The notes: a model not told the origin generated them from the sequence alone. Shown: positions 49,518 through 58,385, numbered from the stretch's first letter. The stretch: DNA of 64,000 nucleotides from Actinomadura barringtoniae (GCF_017573505.1 NZ_JAGEOJ010000016.1:268943-332942); one strand, 5' to 3'. Translations and numbers: made by a program.

Positions 49518-50268
49518 CCCTGGGCAGCCAGCGGGTGACGCGGCGGCCGGCCAGCTCGACGGCGCCGGAGGTGAACCGGCCCAGGAGGCCGATGGTGATC
49601 ATCCCGACCAGCACGCCGGGGTAGTCGACGATCGTGTAGGCCTGCCAGGTGCGGTAGCCGACGCCGAAGTCGCCGGAGATCATCTCGGCGGAGATCACGC
49701 AGATCCAGGCGACGCCCATCCCGACCGACAGGCCGCCGAACACGCCCGGCAGCACGCCGGGCAGGACGACGCTCGCCAGCACCCGCCACCGGCTGCCGCC
49801 GAGCGTGCGGACCGCGTCCTCCCAGACCAGCGGCAGGGCGCGCGCCGCGTGCCGCGTGCTGACCAGGATCGGGAAGAACGCGGCGACGAACGTGATGAAC
49901 ACGATCCCCTGCTCGTTCGCCGGGAACAGCAGGATCGCGACCGGGACCAGCGCGATCGCCGGGATCGGCCGCACGACCTCGAACAGCGGCTGGAGCAGGT
50001 CGCTGGCCCAGCGCGAACGCGCCACCGCGATGCCGAGCGCGACCCCGAGGACGGCCGCCAGCGCGAAGCCGCTGAGGATGCGGACCAGGCTCTGCGCGAC
50101 GTCCTCCCAGAACTGCGTCTGCTGCACCTGCCGCTGGAATTCCCGCCAGACGTCCACCGGCCCCGGGAAGCGGTCGAAGCGCACCCACAGCCGGACGTTC
50201 GCGGCGGTCAGCAGTTGCCAGGCGAGCAGCGCGGCGGCCAGCGAGCCCAACCGGACGAGCGTCTTCAT
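49507..50268 (-). CDS. ABC transporter permease, SsuC/TauC type
   Basis: 253 residues from the ATG at 50268, which overlaps the stop of the binding protein (ATGA). Six membrane helices; the EAA loop is SRHAARALPLVWEDAVRTLG-like (STRHAARALPLVWEDAVRTL then GGSRWRVLASVVLPG), which contacts the ATPase. PANEQGIVFITFVAAFFPIL and GMGVAWICVISAEMISG are typical for the sulfonate/taurine/nitrate family. It forms the membrane channel of the importer encoded by this operon. Confidence 0.92.
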   Translation of the reverse strand: MKTLVRLGSLAAALLAWQLLTAANVRLWVRFDRFPGPVDVWREFQRQVQQTQFWEDVAQSLVRILSGFALAAVLGVALGIAVARSRWASDLLQPLFEVVRPIPAIALVPVAILLFPANEQGIVFITFVAAFFPILVSTRHAARALPLVWEDAVRTLGGSRWRVLASVVLPGVLPGVFGGLSVGMGVAWICVISAEMISGDFGVGYRTWQAYTIVDYPGVLVGMITIGLLGRFTSGAVELAGRRVTRWLPREHR

Positions 50269-51635
50269 GCTCGCCGCACCGCCTCGGCATAGGGCACGAC
50301 CTTGGCGCCGGAGTGGGCGGCCAGGTACTTCTGCGCGCCCTCGTCGGTGGCGAACGGCTTGAACCGCTGCCCGCCCGCCGACGGGTCCTCGACCCAGACG
50401 TCCTTGTCGGCGAACCACCGCGTGCCGGTCACGGTGTCGGCGACGTAGGCCGCCTTGAGCTGCCTGCCCTGCTGCTGGGCCTCGCGTACGCCGCGCAGGA
50501 GGGCGGCCGGGTCCTTGTAGGGGGTCGTCTTCTCCTCGCCGGAGATCCAGGTCTCCCCCGCCGAGGGCTTGGGCGTGGCGGCCGCGTCGCTGTCATAGGA
50601 GGCGCCGTACGCCTGCCTTATATAGGTGTCGTTGACGAACGCCTTGAGGTCGACCGGCTGGGTGAGCACGCCGATGGACTTCAGGAACGGCACGTCGTTG
50701 GTGAGCGCGTCCCGCAGCGGCTGCTTGATCGTCGGGTCGAACGTGGCGACGCCGCCCGCGCCGTTGTAGAGGTAGACGGCCTCGACCGGCAGGCCGGTGC
50801 CGGCGGCGACCGACTCGGCCGACTTCACCGGGTTGGCGTTCAGGTAGCGCGTCGCGTCGATCTGGGCGCCGAGGAACGCCTGCAGGATCTTCGGCTTGGC
50901 CCCGGCGAACTTCTTGCCGACCACGACGCCGTGGAACGTGGGGACGCCGAGGTCTCCCCCGTCGTACAGCAGCCGCGCCTGCTGCTTGACCGCCAGCACG
51001 CCCGGCCACGCCACGAACTGCGCGAGCCCGGCCGCCTTGCCCGACTCCAGCGCGGACGCGCCGACCGACGGCTGCTGGTTCTCGATCTTGACGTCCTTGG
51101 CGCCGTCGAACCCGTACTTCTTCGCGGCCTGGACGAACGTGCCGTGCCCGGCCGAGCCGACGCTGGTCGAGACCGTCTTGCCCTTCAGGTCGCGCAGCGT
51201 CTTGGCCGTTGAGCCCTTGTCGACGACGACGCCGTTCAGCGCGCCCCTGAGGTTGTAGCCGGTGATCGAGACCAGCTCGGTACGGGCGTCGCCGCCCTGC
51301 GCCTGGGCCCGCGAGCCGTTGATCAGCAGCGGGTAGTCGCCCATCGAGCCGATGTCGATCTTCCCGGCGAGCATCTGGGCGGTGATCGGGGCGCCGGTGT
51401 CGTAGTCCTGCCAGACCACCGAGTACTTCTTGCCCTCGGCCTTGCCCAGCTCGTTCAGGCGCTTCTCGAAGTAGCCGAGCGAGCGCAGCAGCGTGCCCGC
51501 CGTGACCGTGTTGATGGTCTTGGACTGGTAGCCGACCACGATCTTCACGTCGCCGCCGCCGGCGGCGTTCCCCGCCACCGTGCACCCGGCGAGCAGGGGG
51601 ATCAGGGCGGCGGGCGCCGCCAGAACGCGTTTCAT
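50265..51635 (-). CDS. ABC transporter substrate-binding lipoprotein with extra C-terminal domain
   Basis: 456 residues from the ATG at 51635, with AAGGA upstream. Lipobox LLAGC puts the lipid on Cys18. Residues 30-350 are an SsuA/NMT1-like binding fold (VGYQSKTINTVTAGTLLRSL, MLAGKIDIGSMGDYPLLING, LRDLKGKTVSTSVGSAGHGT). Unusually, about 80 residues follow (YVADTVTGTRWFADKDVWVE, FKPFATDEGAQKYLAAHSGA) that look like a NosL-type domain. NosL binds copper through a Cys/Met site; the Cys is not seen here, so metal binding is doubtful. The ligand is unknown. Confidence 0.85.
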   Translation of the reverse strand: MKRVLAAPAALIPLLAGCTVAGNAAGGGDVKIVVGYQSKTINTVTAGTLLRSLGYFEKRLNELGKAEGKKYSVVWQDYDTGAPITAQMLAGKIDIGSMGDYPLLINGSRAQAQGGDARTELVSITGYNLRGALNGVVVDKGSTAKTLRDLKGKTVSTSVGSAGHGTFVQAAKKYGFDGAKDVKIENQQPSVGASALESGKAAGLAQFVAWPGVLAVKQQARLLYDGGDLGVPTFHGVVVGKKFAGAKPKILQAFLGAQIDATRYLNANPVKSAESVAAGTGLPVEAVYLYNGAGGVATFDPTIKQPLRDALTNDVPFLKSIGVLTQPVDLKAFVNDTYIRQAYGASYDSDAAATPKPSAGETWISGEEKTTPYKDPAALLRGVREAQQQGRQLKAAYVADTVTGTRWFADKDVWVEDPSAGGQRFKPFATDEGAQKYLAAHSGAKVVPYAEAVRRA

Positions 51636-51646
51636 GAGGAGTTCCT

Positions 51647-51874
51647 TCAGCGGATGAGATAGGGCATGTTGACGGTCACGGCGCCGGTCGGACACCGGTC
51701 GGCGCACGGGCCGCAGTACCAGCACTCGTCCACGTGCATGTAGGCCTTGCCGGTCTCGGGGTTGATGGCCAGGGCGTCCAGCGGGCAGACGTCGATGCAG
51801 AGCGTGCAGCCGTCGATGCACAGGGCCTCGTCCACCGTCACGGGGACGTCGGCCCGGTTCTCCACCAGGGACAC
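51647..51874 (-). CDS. Di-cluster [4Fe-4S] ferredoxin, AprB-like
   Basis: 75 residues from a GTG. Two cluster motifs are present: CIDGCTLCIDVCP (C-x3-C-x2-C-x3-C) and CWYCGPCADRCP (C-x2-C-x2-C-x3-C). The C-x3-C variant and the TGAVTVNMPYLIR end resemble the beta subunit of adenylylsulfate reductase (AprB), without its long tail. It lies directly after the GntR gene, 11 bases before the binding-protein start region, and the operon ends with an AprA/FrdA-like flavoprotein, so the pair probably forms an electron-transfer enzyme. Confidence 0.9.
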   Translation of the reverse strand: MSLVENRADVPVTVDEALCIDGCTLCIDVCPLDALAINPETGKAYMHVDECWYCGPCADRCPTGAVTVNMPYLIR

Positions 51875-51890
51875 AGCGAACTCCAGGGGG

Positions 51891-52652
51891 TCAGTCGCGG
51901 CGCAGAGTGCCGCTCATCGTGATGCGGTCGCCACGGAACCGGATGAACTCCAGGTCCACCGGGCGGCCGTCGGCCAGGTGGGTGAGGCGCTCGACCATGA
52001 GCAGCGCGGCGCCGCGCGGGGCCTCGAGGGTGGCCGCGGAGTGCGGGTCGGCGTTGACCGCCTCCACGGTGAGCTCGCCCAGCCCGAGCGGCTGGGCGGC
52101 GATGCGTTCGAGCAGCACGAAGATGTCGTTGTGCGCGAGGTCCTCCTCCAGCAGCGGCTCGCCGAGGTCGCGCGCCACGTAGGTGAGGTCGAGGGAGAGC
52201 GGCAGCCCGTTCAGCCGCCGCAGCCGCTCGATGTAGACGACCGGCTCGCCCTCGGGCAGCGCCAGCCGCGCGGAGATCTCCCGCGGCGGGGTGATCAGCC
52301 CGGTGGTACGGACCTCGTTGGCGACCTCGCCGTGCTCGCGCAGCGTCTCGGCCAGGCCGAGCAGCCGCTCCAGGCCGTGCGGGTACTTCTCGGTGACCAC
52401 GACGGTGCCGACGCCCGGACAGCGTTCGATCAGGCCCTCGGCGCGCAGCAGGTCCAGCGCCTCCCGCACCGTGTTGCGCGAGGTGCCGAACTCGATCACC
52501 AGATCGGCCTCGGACGGCAGCGGCCCCGCGCGGAACTCCCCGTACAGCACCTGCCGGCGCAGCACGTCGGCCACCTGCCGCGCCCGGTCCGCGCGCAGCC
52601 TGCGCCCATCGCTCAACGTGAGCGCCTCCGCCGCACCATCTCTCCTGGTCAC
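51891..52652 (-). CDS. GntR-family regulator with UTRA domain, controls the flavoprotein-ABC operon
   Basis: 253 residues. The winged helix (about 15-85: QVADVLRRQVLYGEFRAGPL, then VIEFGTSRNTVREALDLLRA) is followed by a UTRA effector domain (VVYIERLRRLNGLPLSLDLT, RGAALLMVERLTHLADGRPV). It is the first gene of the operon, 16 bases before the ferredoxin, so it is likely an autoregulator that responds to the imported compound. A 15-bp inverted repeat (CTACT-AAGTC-AGTAG) just upstream is a good candidate operator. Confidence 0.92.
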   Translation of the reverse strand: MTRRDGAAEALTLSDGRRLRADRARQVADVLRRQVLYGEFRAGPLPSEADLVIEFGTSRNTVREALDLLRAEGLIERCPGVGTVVVTEKYPHGLERLLGLAETLREHGEVANEVRTTGLITPPREISARLALPEGEPVVYIERLRRLNGLPLSLDLTYVARDLGEPLLEEDLAHNDIFVLLERIAAQPLGLGELTVEAVNADPHSAATLEAPRGAALLMVERLTHLADGRPVDLEFIRFRGDRITMSGTLRRD

Positions 52653-52661
52653 AGAAGTAAC

Positions 52662-52676
52662 CTACTAAGTCAGTAG
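52662..52676. promoter_or_regulatory. Candidate GntR operator
   Basis: CTACT and AGTAG form an inverted repeat with a five-base spacer, ten bases upstream of the GntR start. AT-richness and position fit an autoregulatory operator covering the operon promoter. The 343-bp gap 52653-52995 otherwise holds repeat copy C and the pepA promoter. Confidence 0.55.
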
Positions 52677-52794
52677 AAATAGTGGAATAGCAATGCCGTC
52701 CCGCCACCCATGCGACGGCGATTTCGCCCCTGACCAGCGCAAACCCGCAGCATGATCGCCGTTCCGCCACCCTCCCCGCGACAAGCACAACCCC

Positions 52795-52934
52795 GCACGC
52801 GAGCGCGCTACCTGAGCCTTGGGGGCAACGCCGAAGGCGAGCCCCCAAGGCGAAGATCGCGAAGCGATGTCGCGCTCGCCGCTTTTCGGTTCGGGCTCCG
52901 AGCCGCCAGGCGAGGGGCCCGAGGCCGGAAAGCC
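52795..52934 (-). repeat. Structured intergenic repeat element, copy C
   Basis: Reverse orientation relative to copies A and B. Terminal GCGAGCGCG/CGCGCTCGC (52799 and 52871) enclose ATCGC-TTC-GCGAT and a third stem CCTTGGGGG/CCCCCAAGG that is unrelated in sequence to the same stem in the other copies. The conserved CGCCTGGCGGCTCG loop is in the outer hairpin. This copy lies between divergent genes, so it is not simply a terminator. Confidence 0.85.
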
Positions 52935-52995
52935 TTGAGTAAGGCTTGATCCAAAAGGGCGAAACCGGTCACCAAGAGGACTAACATCGGACTAC

Positions 52996-54483
52996 GTGAC
53001 GAGCATCAGCCTTGAGAGCGCATCCCCGGCCAGCCTCGACGTCGACGCCATCGTGATCGGCGTCCTCCCGGACGGCGCCGGCGGAGCCCGGCCCGCGGCC
53101 GGTGCGGAGGAGCTCGAGCGGGCCCTGGACGGACGGCTCGCGGCGACGCTGAAGGCCCTCGGCGCCACCGGCAAGGCCGGTGAGATCACCAAGCTTCCGA
53201 CCCTCGGCGGGGTGACCGCTCCCCTGATCGTGGCCGCCGGGCTCGGTGAGTCGGAGAACGGCTCCGGGCCTGACTCCGAGGCGCTGCGACGGGCTTCGGG
53301 CGCGGCGCTGCGCGCGCTGGCGGGGACCGGCAAGGTGGCCGTGGCGCTGCCCGCGGGCTCTGCCGACGAGGTCGAGGCGGCCGCGCTGGGCGCGCTGCTC
53401 GGCAACTACACCTTCGGCAACTACCGCACCGGCGAGCAGAAGGCCCCGGTCGAGGAGATCACCGTGCTCGGCGCCGGCGCGGACGCGCTGGAGCGGGTGC
53501 GGGCGGCGGCCGAGTCGATCACGCTGGTGCGCGACCTGGTCAACACCCCGCCGTCCGACCTCAACCCCGAGGCGTTCGCCGAGATCGCCGAGCGGATCGC
53601 GGGCGAGAGCGGCCTGGGTGTCGAGGTGCTGGACGAGAAGGCGCTCGTCGAGGGCGGCTACGGCGGCATCGCGGGCGTCGGGCAGGGCTCGGTCAGCCCG
53701 CCCCGGCTCGTCCGCCTCTCCTACACCCACCCCGAGGCGTCCAAGACCCTCGCGCTGGTCGGCAAGGGCATCACGTTCGACTCCGGCGGCCTGTCCCTCA
53801 AGCCGTCCGAGGGCATGGACTGGATGAAGTCCGACATGGGCGGCGCCGCCGCGGTGCTGGGCGCGCTGCGCACCATCGCCGCCGTGAAGCCCGCAGTGAA
53901 CGTGGTCGGCTACCTGGCCCTCGCCGAGAACATGCCGAGCGGCACGGCCCAGCGGCCGTCCGACGTCATCCGCATCTACGGCGGCAAGACCGTCGAGGTC
54001 CTCAACACCGACGCCGAGGGCCGGCTGGTCATGGCCGACGCCATCGTGCGCGCGGGCGAGGACGCCCCCGACCTGATCGTGGACGTCGCCACGCTGACCG
54101 GCGCCCAGCTGGTCGCGCTCGGCACCCGTACGGCGGGCATCATGGCCAACGACGACGACGTCCGCGAGAAGGTCGTGGCGGCGGCGGGCCGCGCCGGCGA
54201 GCAGGCCTGGGGCATGCCGCTGCCGGCCGAGCTGCGCAAGGGCCTGGACTCCGCGGTCGCCGACCTGGCCAACATCAGCGGCGAGCGCTGGGGCGGCATG
54301 CTGGTCGCGGGCGTGTTCCTCAAGGAGTTCGTGCCCGAGGGCGTCAAGTGGGCCCACCTGGACATCGCCGGCCCCTCGTTCAACAAGGGCGAGGCCTACG
54401 GCTACACCCCGAAGGGCGGCACCGGCGCCGCGACACGTACGTTGGTGCAGATCGCCGAGGATCTGGCGGCAGGCATTCTGTGA
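52996..54483 (+). CDS. pepA: Leucyl (cytosol) aminopeptidase, M17
   Basis: 495 residues from a GTG. The C-terminal catalytic half has the M17 metal-binding and signature segments: ITFDSGGLSLKPSEGMDWMK (metal-binding Asp and catalytic Lys), KSDMGGAAAVLGAL and NTDAEGRLVMADAI (the family signature with Asp and Glu ligands). It removes N-terminal amino acids using two Mn or Zn ions and forms hexamers. In this neighbourhood M. tuberculosis has pepB (Rv2213c). It precedes lpd by about 145 bp on the same strand. Confidence 0.95.
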   Translation: MTSISLESASPASLDVDAIVIGVLPDGAGGARPAAGAEELERALDGRLAATLKALGATGKAGEITKLPTLGGVTAPLIVAAGLGESENGSGPDSEALRRASGAALRALAGTGKVAVALPAGSADEVEAAALGALLGNYTFGNYRTGEQKAPVEEITVLGAGADALERVRAAAESITLVRDLVNTPPSDLNPEAFAEIAERIAGESGLGVEVLDEKALVEGGYGGIAGVGQGSVSPPRLVRLSYTHPEASKTLALVGKGITFDSGGLSLKPSEGMDWMKSDMGGAAAVLGALRTIAAVKPAVNVVGYLALAENMPSGTAQRPSDVIRIYGGKTVEVLNTDAEGRLVMADAIVRAGEDAPDLIVDVATLTGAQLVALGTRTAGIMANDDDVREKVVAAAGRAGEQAWGMPLPAELRKGLDSAVADLANISGERWGGMLVAGVFLKEFVPEGVKWAHLDIAGPSFNKGEAYGYTPKGGTGAATRTLVQIAEDLAAGIL

Positions 54484-54627
54484 CCTCCGGGCCGGGTGTC
54501 ACCGGCCGGTTCAAGTGAATAGATTTCTCCATGGCGACGGGGCCGCCTTCGGCGACCCCCGCGCGCCAGGGCATAGTCAGACAGAGCGCGAGTACCGCGA
54601 GCGTCTGTGCGAGAAAGGGAGCTTCCA

Positions 54628-56019
54628 GTGGCCAACAGCGGCCCCTTCGACATCGTCGTCCTAGGTGGTGGCAGCGGCGGATACGCGTGTGCGCTGCGAG
54701 CCGTGGAGCTCGGCAAGTCGGTCGCGCTGGTCGAACGCGACAAGCTGGGCGGGACCTGCCTGAACCGCGGGTGCATCCCGACCAAGGCGCTGCTGCACGC
54801 GGCGGAGGTCGCCGACCAGACCCGCGAGGCCGCCACGTTCGGCATCAAGGCCACCTTCGAGGGCATCGACCTGCCGGGCGTCAACGCCTACAAGGACAAG
54901 GTCGTCTCCACCACGGTCAAGGGCCTCACCGGCCTGATCAAGTCCAAGGGCATCACGGTCGTCGAGGGCGAGGGGAAGGTCACCGGTCCGACCACCGTCC
55001 GGGTGACCAGCGCGAGCGGCGAGATCAGCGACCTGGAGGGGCAGCACATCGTGCTGGCCACGGGGTCGGCGCCCAAGTCGCTGCCCGGCCTGGACATCGA
55101 CGGTGAACGGGTGATCTCCAGCGACCACGCGCTGGTGCTGGACAGGGTCCCCGCTTCGGTCGTCATCCTCGGCGGCGGCGTGATCGGCGTGGAGTTCGCC
55201 AGCGTCTGGCGCTCGTTCGGCGCCGAGGTCACCATCGTCGAGGCGCTGCCGCACCTGCTGCCGCTGGAGGAGGAGTCCAGCTCCAAGCGGCTGGAGCGCG
55301 CCTTCCGCAAGCGCGGCATCAAGTACGAGCTCGGCACCCGCTTCGAGTCGGTGAAGCCGACGCCCGGCGGCGTCTCGGTGACGCTGGAGGGCGGCAAGTC
55401 CCTGGACGCCGAGCTGCTGCTGGTCGCGGTCGGCCGCGGCCCGGTCTCGGACGGCATCGGGCTGGCGGAGGTCGGCGTCGAGGTCGAACGCGGGTTCGTG
55501 AAGGTGGACGAGTTCTGCCGGACGAACGTGCCGACGATCTCGGCCGTCGGCGACCTGATCCAGACTCCGCAGCTAGCCCACGTCGGCTTCGCCGAGGGCA
55601 TCCTGGTGGCCGAGCGGCTCGGCGGGCTCACCCCGCCGGCGATCGACTACGACGGCGTGCCGCGCATCACCTACTCCGACCCCGAGGTCGCCTCGGTGGG
55701 CATCACCACCGCGATGGCCCGCGAGCGCGGGCATGAGATCAACGAGGTCACCTACGACCTGGCCGGGAACCCCAAGAGCAAGATCCTGGGGACCCAGGGA
55801 GAGGTCAAGGTCATCGCCGCCGTGGACGGGCCCGTCCTCGGCATCCACATGGTCGGCGCGCGCGTCGGCGAGCTCATCACGGAGGGTCAGCTGATCTACA
55901 ACTGGGAGGCGCTCCCAGGCGAGGTCGCCCAGCTGATCCATCCCCACCCGACCCAGTCCGAAGCGGTCGGCGAGGCGCACCTGGCTCTCGCCGGCAAGCC
56001 ACTGCACGTGCACGGCTGA
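54628..56019 (+). CDS. lpdA: Dihydrolipoyl dehydrogenase (E3)
   Basis: 463 residues from a GTG at 54628 (MANSGPFDIVVLGGGSGGYA) preceded by GGGAGC. FAD-binding GGGSGGYACALRA, redox-active disulfide GGTCLNRGCIPTK, NAD motif VILGGGVIGVEFASVW and the active-site His in IHPHPTQSEA are all present. E3 reoxidises dihydrolipoyl groups of 2-oxoacid dehydrogenases and glycine cleavage enzymes. It is followed 38 bp later by the lipoyl E2 gene, so the two form an operon. A M. tuberculosis-like dlaT neighbourhood supports this. Confidence 0.95.
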   Translation: MANSGPFDIVVLGGGSGGYACALRAVELGKSVALVERDKLGGTCLNRGCIPTKALLHAAEVADQTREAATFGIKATFEGIDLPGVNAYKDKVVSTTVKGLTGLIKSKGITVVEGEGKVTGPTTVRVTSASGEISDLEGQHIVLATGSAPKSLPGLDIDGERVISSDHALVLDRVPASVVILGGGVIGVEFASVWRSFGAEVTIVEALPHLLPLEEESSSKRLERAFRKRGIKYELGTRFESVKPTPGGVSVTLEGGKSLDAELLLVAVGRGPVSDGIGLAEVGVEVERGFVKVDEFCRTNVPTISAVGDLIQTPQLAHVGFAEGILVAERLGGLTPPAIDYDGVPRITYSDPEVASVGITTAMARERGHEINEVTYDLAGNPKSKILGTQGEVKVIAAVDGPVLGIHMVGARVGELITEGQLIYNWEALPGEVAQLIHPHPTQSEAVGEAHLALAGKPLHVHG

Positions 56020-56057
56020 ACGCCCGCACAGGAAATTTCGAAGGAGTCGCGAGAGCC

Positions 56058-57545
56058 ATGCCGGTCTCCGTCACAATGCCCCAGCTCGGCGAGAGCGTCA
56101 CCGAGGGCACCGTCACCCGCTGGCTGAAGAAGGAGGGTGAGCACGTCGAGACGGACGAGCCGCTCCTGGAGGTGTCGACCGACAAGGTCGACACCGAGAT
56201 CCCTTCGCCTGCTTCGGGCATCCTGACCAGCATCACCGTCGCCGAGGACGAGACCGTCGAGGTCGGCGCCGAGCTCGCGGTCATCGGCGAGGCGGGCGAG
56301 GCCCCCGCGCCGGCGGCCGAGCCGAAGCAGGAGGCGCCCGCCGAGGAGCCCGCGCCGCAGGCCGAGGCCCCGGCCCCGCAGCAGTCCGCGCCGCCGCAGC
56401 AGCAGCCCGCAGCGCAGCAGGCCCCGCCGCCCGCCGCGTGGCCGCCGCCGGCCGCTCCGGCCACGCCCGCACCGCCCGCGCAGCCGCCGGCGCCCGCCGC
56501 TCCGGCTCCCGCGCCCGCCGCGGCGGCCCCGCAGCAGCCGGCCGCCGCTCCGGCCGAGGCCCCGTCGGGTGACGGCCCGTACGTCACGCCGCTGGTGCGC
56601 AAGCTCGCCGCCGAGCACAGCGTCGACCTGAACACCGTCACCGGCACCGGTGTCGGCGGCCGCATCCGCAAGCAGGACGTCCTGGAGGCCGCCCGCGCCG
56701 CCCAGGCCGCCGCTGCCGCCGCGGCCGCTCCCGCCCCGGCCGCGCCGCAGGCCCCGGCCGCCGCTCCGGCCCGTACGGCACCGCCGGCTCCGGCCGCGGC
56801 GCCCGCCGAGGCCGCCGCGCTGCGCGGCAAGACCGAGAAGATGACCCGCATCCGGCAGACCATCGCCCGCCGCATGGTCGAGTCGCTGCAGGTCTCCGCG
56901 CAGCTCACCACCGTGGTCGAGGTGGACATCACCAAGGTCGCGCGGCTCCGCGAGCAGGCCAAGGCCGACTTCCAGGCCCGCGAGGGCGTGAAGCTGTCCT
57001 TCATGCCGTTCTTCGCGCTGGCGGCGATCGAGGCGCTCAAGGCGCACCCGAAGCTGAACGCCGTCATCAACAGCGAGACCAACGAGGTCACCTACCACGA
57101 CGTGGAGAACCTCGGCATCGCCGTCGACGTGGTCGAGCGCGGCCTGATGGTCCCGGTCATCCACAACGCCGGCCAGCTGAACCTGGGCGGCATCGCCCAG
57201 CGGATCGCCGACGTGGCCGAGCGCACCCGCACCAACAAGGTCAGCCCGGACGAGCTGGCCGGCGGCACGTTCACGCTGACCAACACCGGCAGCCGCGGCG
57301 CGCTGTTCGACACCCCGATCCTCAACCAGCCGCAGGTCGGCATGCTCGGTACCGGCGCCGTCGTGAAGCGCCCCGCCGTCATCGACGACCCGGACCTGGG
57401 CGAGGTCATCGCGGTCCGGTCCATGGTCTACCTGGCCCTGACCTACGACCACCGCCTGGTCGACGGCGCCGACGCCGCCCGCTTCCTCGGCACCATCAAG
57501 CACCGCCTCGAAGAGGGCAACTTCGAAGCAGAGCTGGGTCTCTAA
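56058..57545 (+). CDS. sucB: 2-oxoacid dehydrogenase E2 (dihydrolipoyl acyltransferase)
   Basis: 495 residues. One lipoyl domain (1-80, lipoyl-lysine in VSTDKVDTEIPSP), an unusually long Pro/Ala/Glu/Gln linker (about 80-170), a peripheral-subunit-binding domain (YVTPLVRKLAAEHSVDLNTV, then GGRIRKQDVLEA), a second Pro/Ala linker, and the catalytic domain with DHRLVDGADAARFL (His and Asp of the HxxxDG motif). It transfers acyl groups from lipoamide to CoA. In mycobacteria the equivalent DlaT serves pyruvate dehydrogenase and peroxynitrite reductase; only lipoyl copy number and E1 partners would settle pyruvate or 2-oxoglutarate use. A terminator follows. Confidence 0.93.
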   Translation: MPVSVTMPQLGESVTEGTVTRWLKKEGEHVETDEPLLEVSTDKVDTEIPSPASGILTSITVAEDETVEVGAELAVIGEAGEAPAPAAEPKQEAPAEEPAPQAEAPAPQQSAPPQQQPAAQQAPPPAAWPPPAAPATPAPPAQPPAPAAPAPAPAAAAPQQPAAAPAEAPSGDGPYVTPLVRKLAAEHSVDLNTVTGTGVGGRIRKQDVLEAARAAQAAAAAAAAPAPAAPQAPAAAPARTAPPAPAAAPAEAAALRGKTEKMTRIRQTIARRMVESLQVSAQLTTVVEVDITKVARLREQAKADFQAREGVKLSFMPFFALAAIEALKAHPKLNAVINSETNEVTYHDVENLGIAVDVVERGLMVPVIHNAGQLNLGGIAQRIADVAERTRTNKVSPDELAGGTFTLTNTGSRGALFDTPILNQPQVGMLGTGAVVKRPAVIDDPDLGEVIAVRSMVYLALTYDHRLVDGADAARFLGTIKHRLEEGNFEAELGL

Positions 57546-57565
57546 GCCCGAACGCGCTCAACCGG

Positions 57566-57598
57566 AAACCCCGCCGCTCCACCGGAGCGGCGGGGTTT
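57566..57598 (+). terminator. Intrinsic terminator after the E2 gene
   Basis: AAACCCCGCCGCTCC (57566-57580) and GGAGCGGCGGGGTTT (57584-57598) form a perfect 15-bp stem with a three-base loop, followed by TTCC. It also faces the TetR gene (stop 57626). Confidence 0.92.
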
Positions 57599-57625
57599 TC
57601 CGCATGCCAGGGGTCTAGGAAGACG

Positions 57626-58357
57626 TCAGCCGGTGGCTTGGATGAGCATTTCTATGCCGTCGAGGGCTCGGGCGAGGCCGAAGGCGAACTCGGCGTCGCC
57701 GTCGTCCCATTCGTCGTCGATGGCGCCGGACTCGATGGCGGCGGTGATGGCCGGGAAGCGGTGCGGGTCGACGAGGCGCTTGAGGGCCGTGCCGTAGCTG
57801 AAGGTCAGCGGGGCGGCGTCGGGCGAGTGCAGGTTCTGGCCGCTGGTGATGCTCGCCCAGTTGCGGACCAGGCCGGACAGCAGCATCACGGTCGAGATCT
57901 TCTCGGGCTCGCTGATGCCCGTGCCGGTCAGGGAGGCCAGGCCGCGCTCCAGCCAGGCGATCTGGTTGGGGGTGATGGGCGGGCCCGACACGGGGACCTG
58001 GAGGACCCACGGGTGCCTCCGCATGCCGTTCAGGGCGTCCCAGGCCCACCGGTGGAGACCCTCGCGCCAGTCGGCCGGGGGCGCAGTGGTCGGGGGCGCT
58101 CCGTACGCGGCGTCCACCATGAGTTCCAGGAGCTCGTTCTTGGCCGAGACGTAGCGGTAGAGCGCCATCGTGGAGACCTCGAGCTCCTTGGCCACGCGCC
58201 CCATCGAGACCGCGTTCAGGCCCTCCGCGTCGGCGACCTCGACGGCCGTGCCGACGATCCGCTCCAGGCTGAGGCCGGGCTTCGGCCCCTTGCCGGGCCG
58301 GTCCCGCACTCCCCAGGCGGCCTCGATGCTCGCGGGCAGGCCGGTCTCCTCGCTCAT
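57626..58357 (-). CDS. TetR-family regulator
   Basis: 243 residues. The N-terminal helix-turn-helix is GTAVEVADAEGLNAVSMGRV followed by AKELEVSTMALYRYVSAKNE, a standard TetR DNA-binding head. The C-terminal domain (about 90-240) fits the TetR_C group (tetracyclin-repressor-like C-terminal domain). It is divergent from the FAD monooxygenase at 58435 and probably represses it, as TetR regulators beside flavin monooxygenases usually do. A palindromic site lies between them. Confidence 0.9.
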   Translation of the reverse strand: MSEETGLPASIEAAWGVRDRPGKGPKPGLSLERIVGTAVEVADAEGLNAVSMGRVAKELEVSTMALYRYVSAKNELLELMVDAAYGAPPTTAPPADWREGLHRWAWDALNGMRRHPWVLQVPVSGPPITPNQIAWLERGLASLTGTGISEPEKISTVMLLSGLVRNWASITSGQNLHSPDAAPLTFSYGTALKRLVDPHRFPAITAAIESGAIDDEWDDGDAEFAFGLARALDGIEMLIQATG

Positions 58358-58385
58358 CTTGCGAGTATATGGGTTACGCAGTTAT

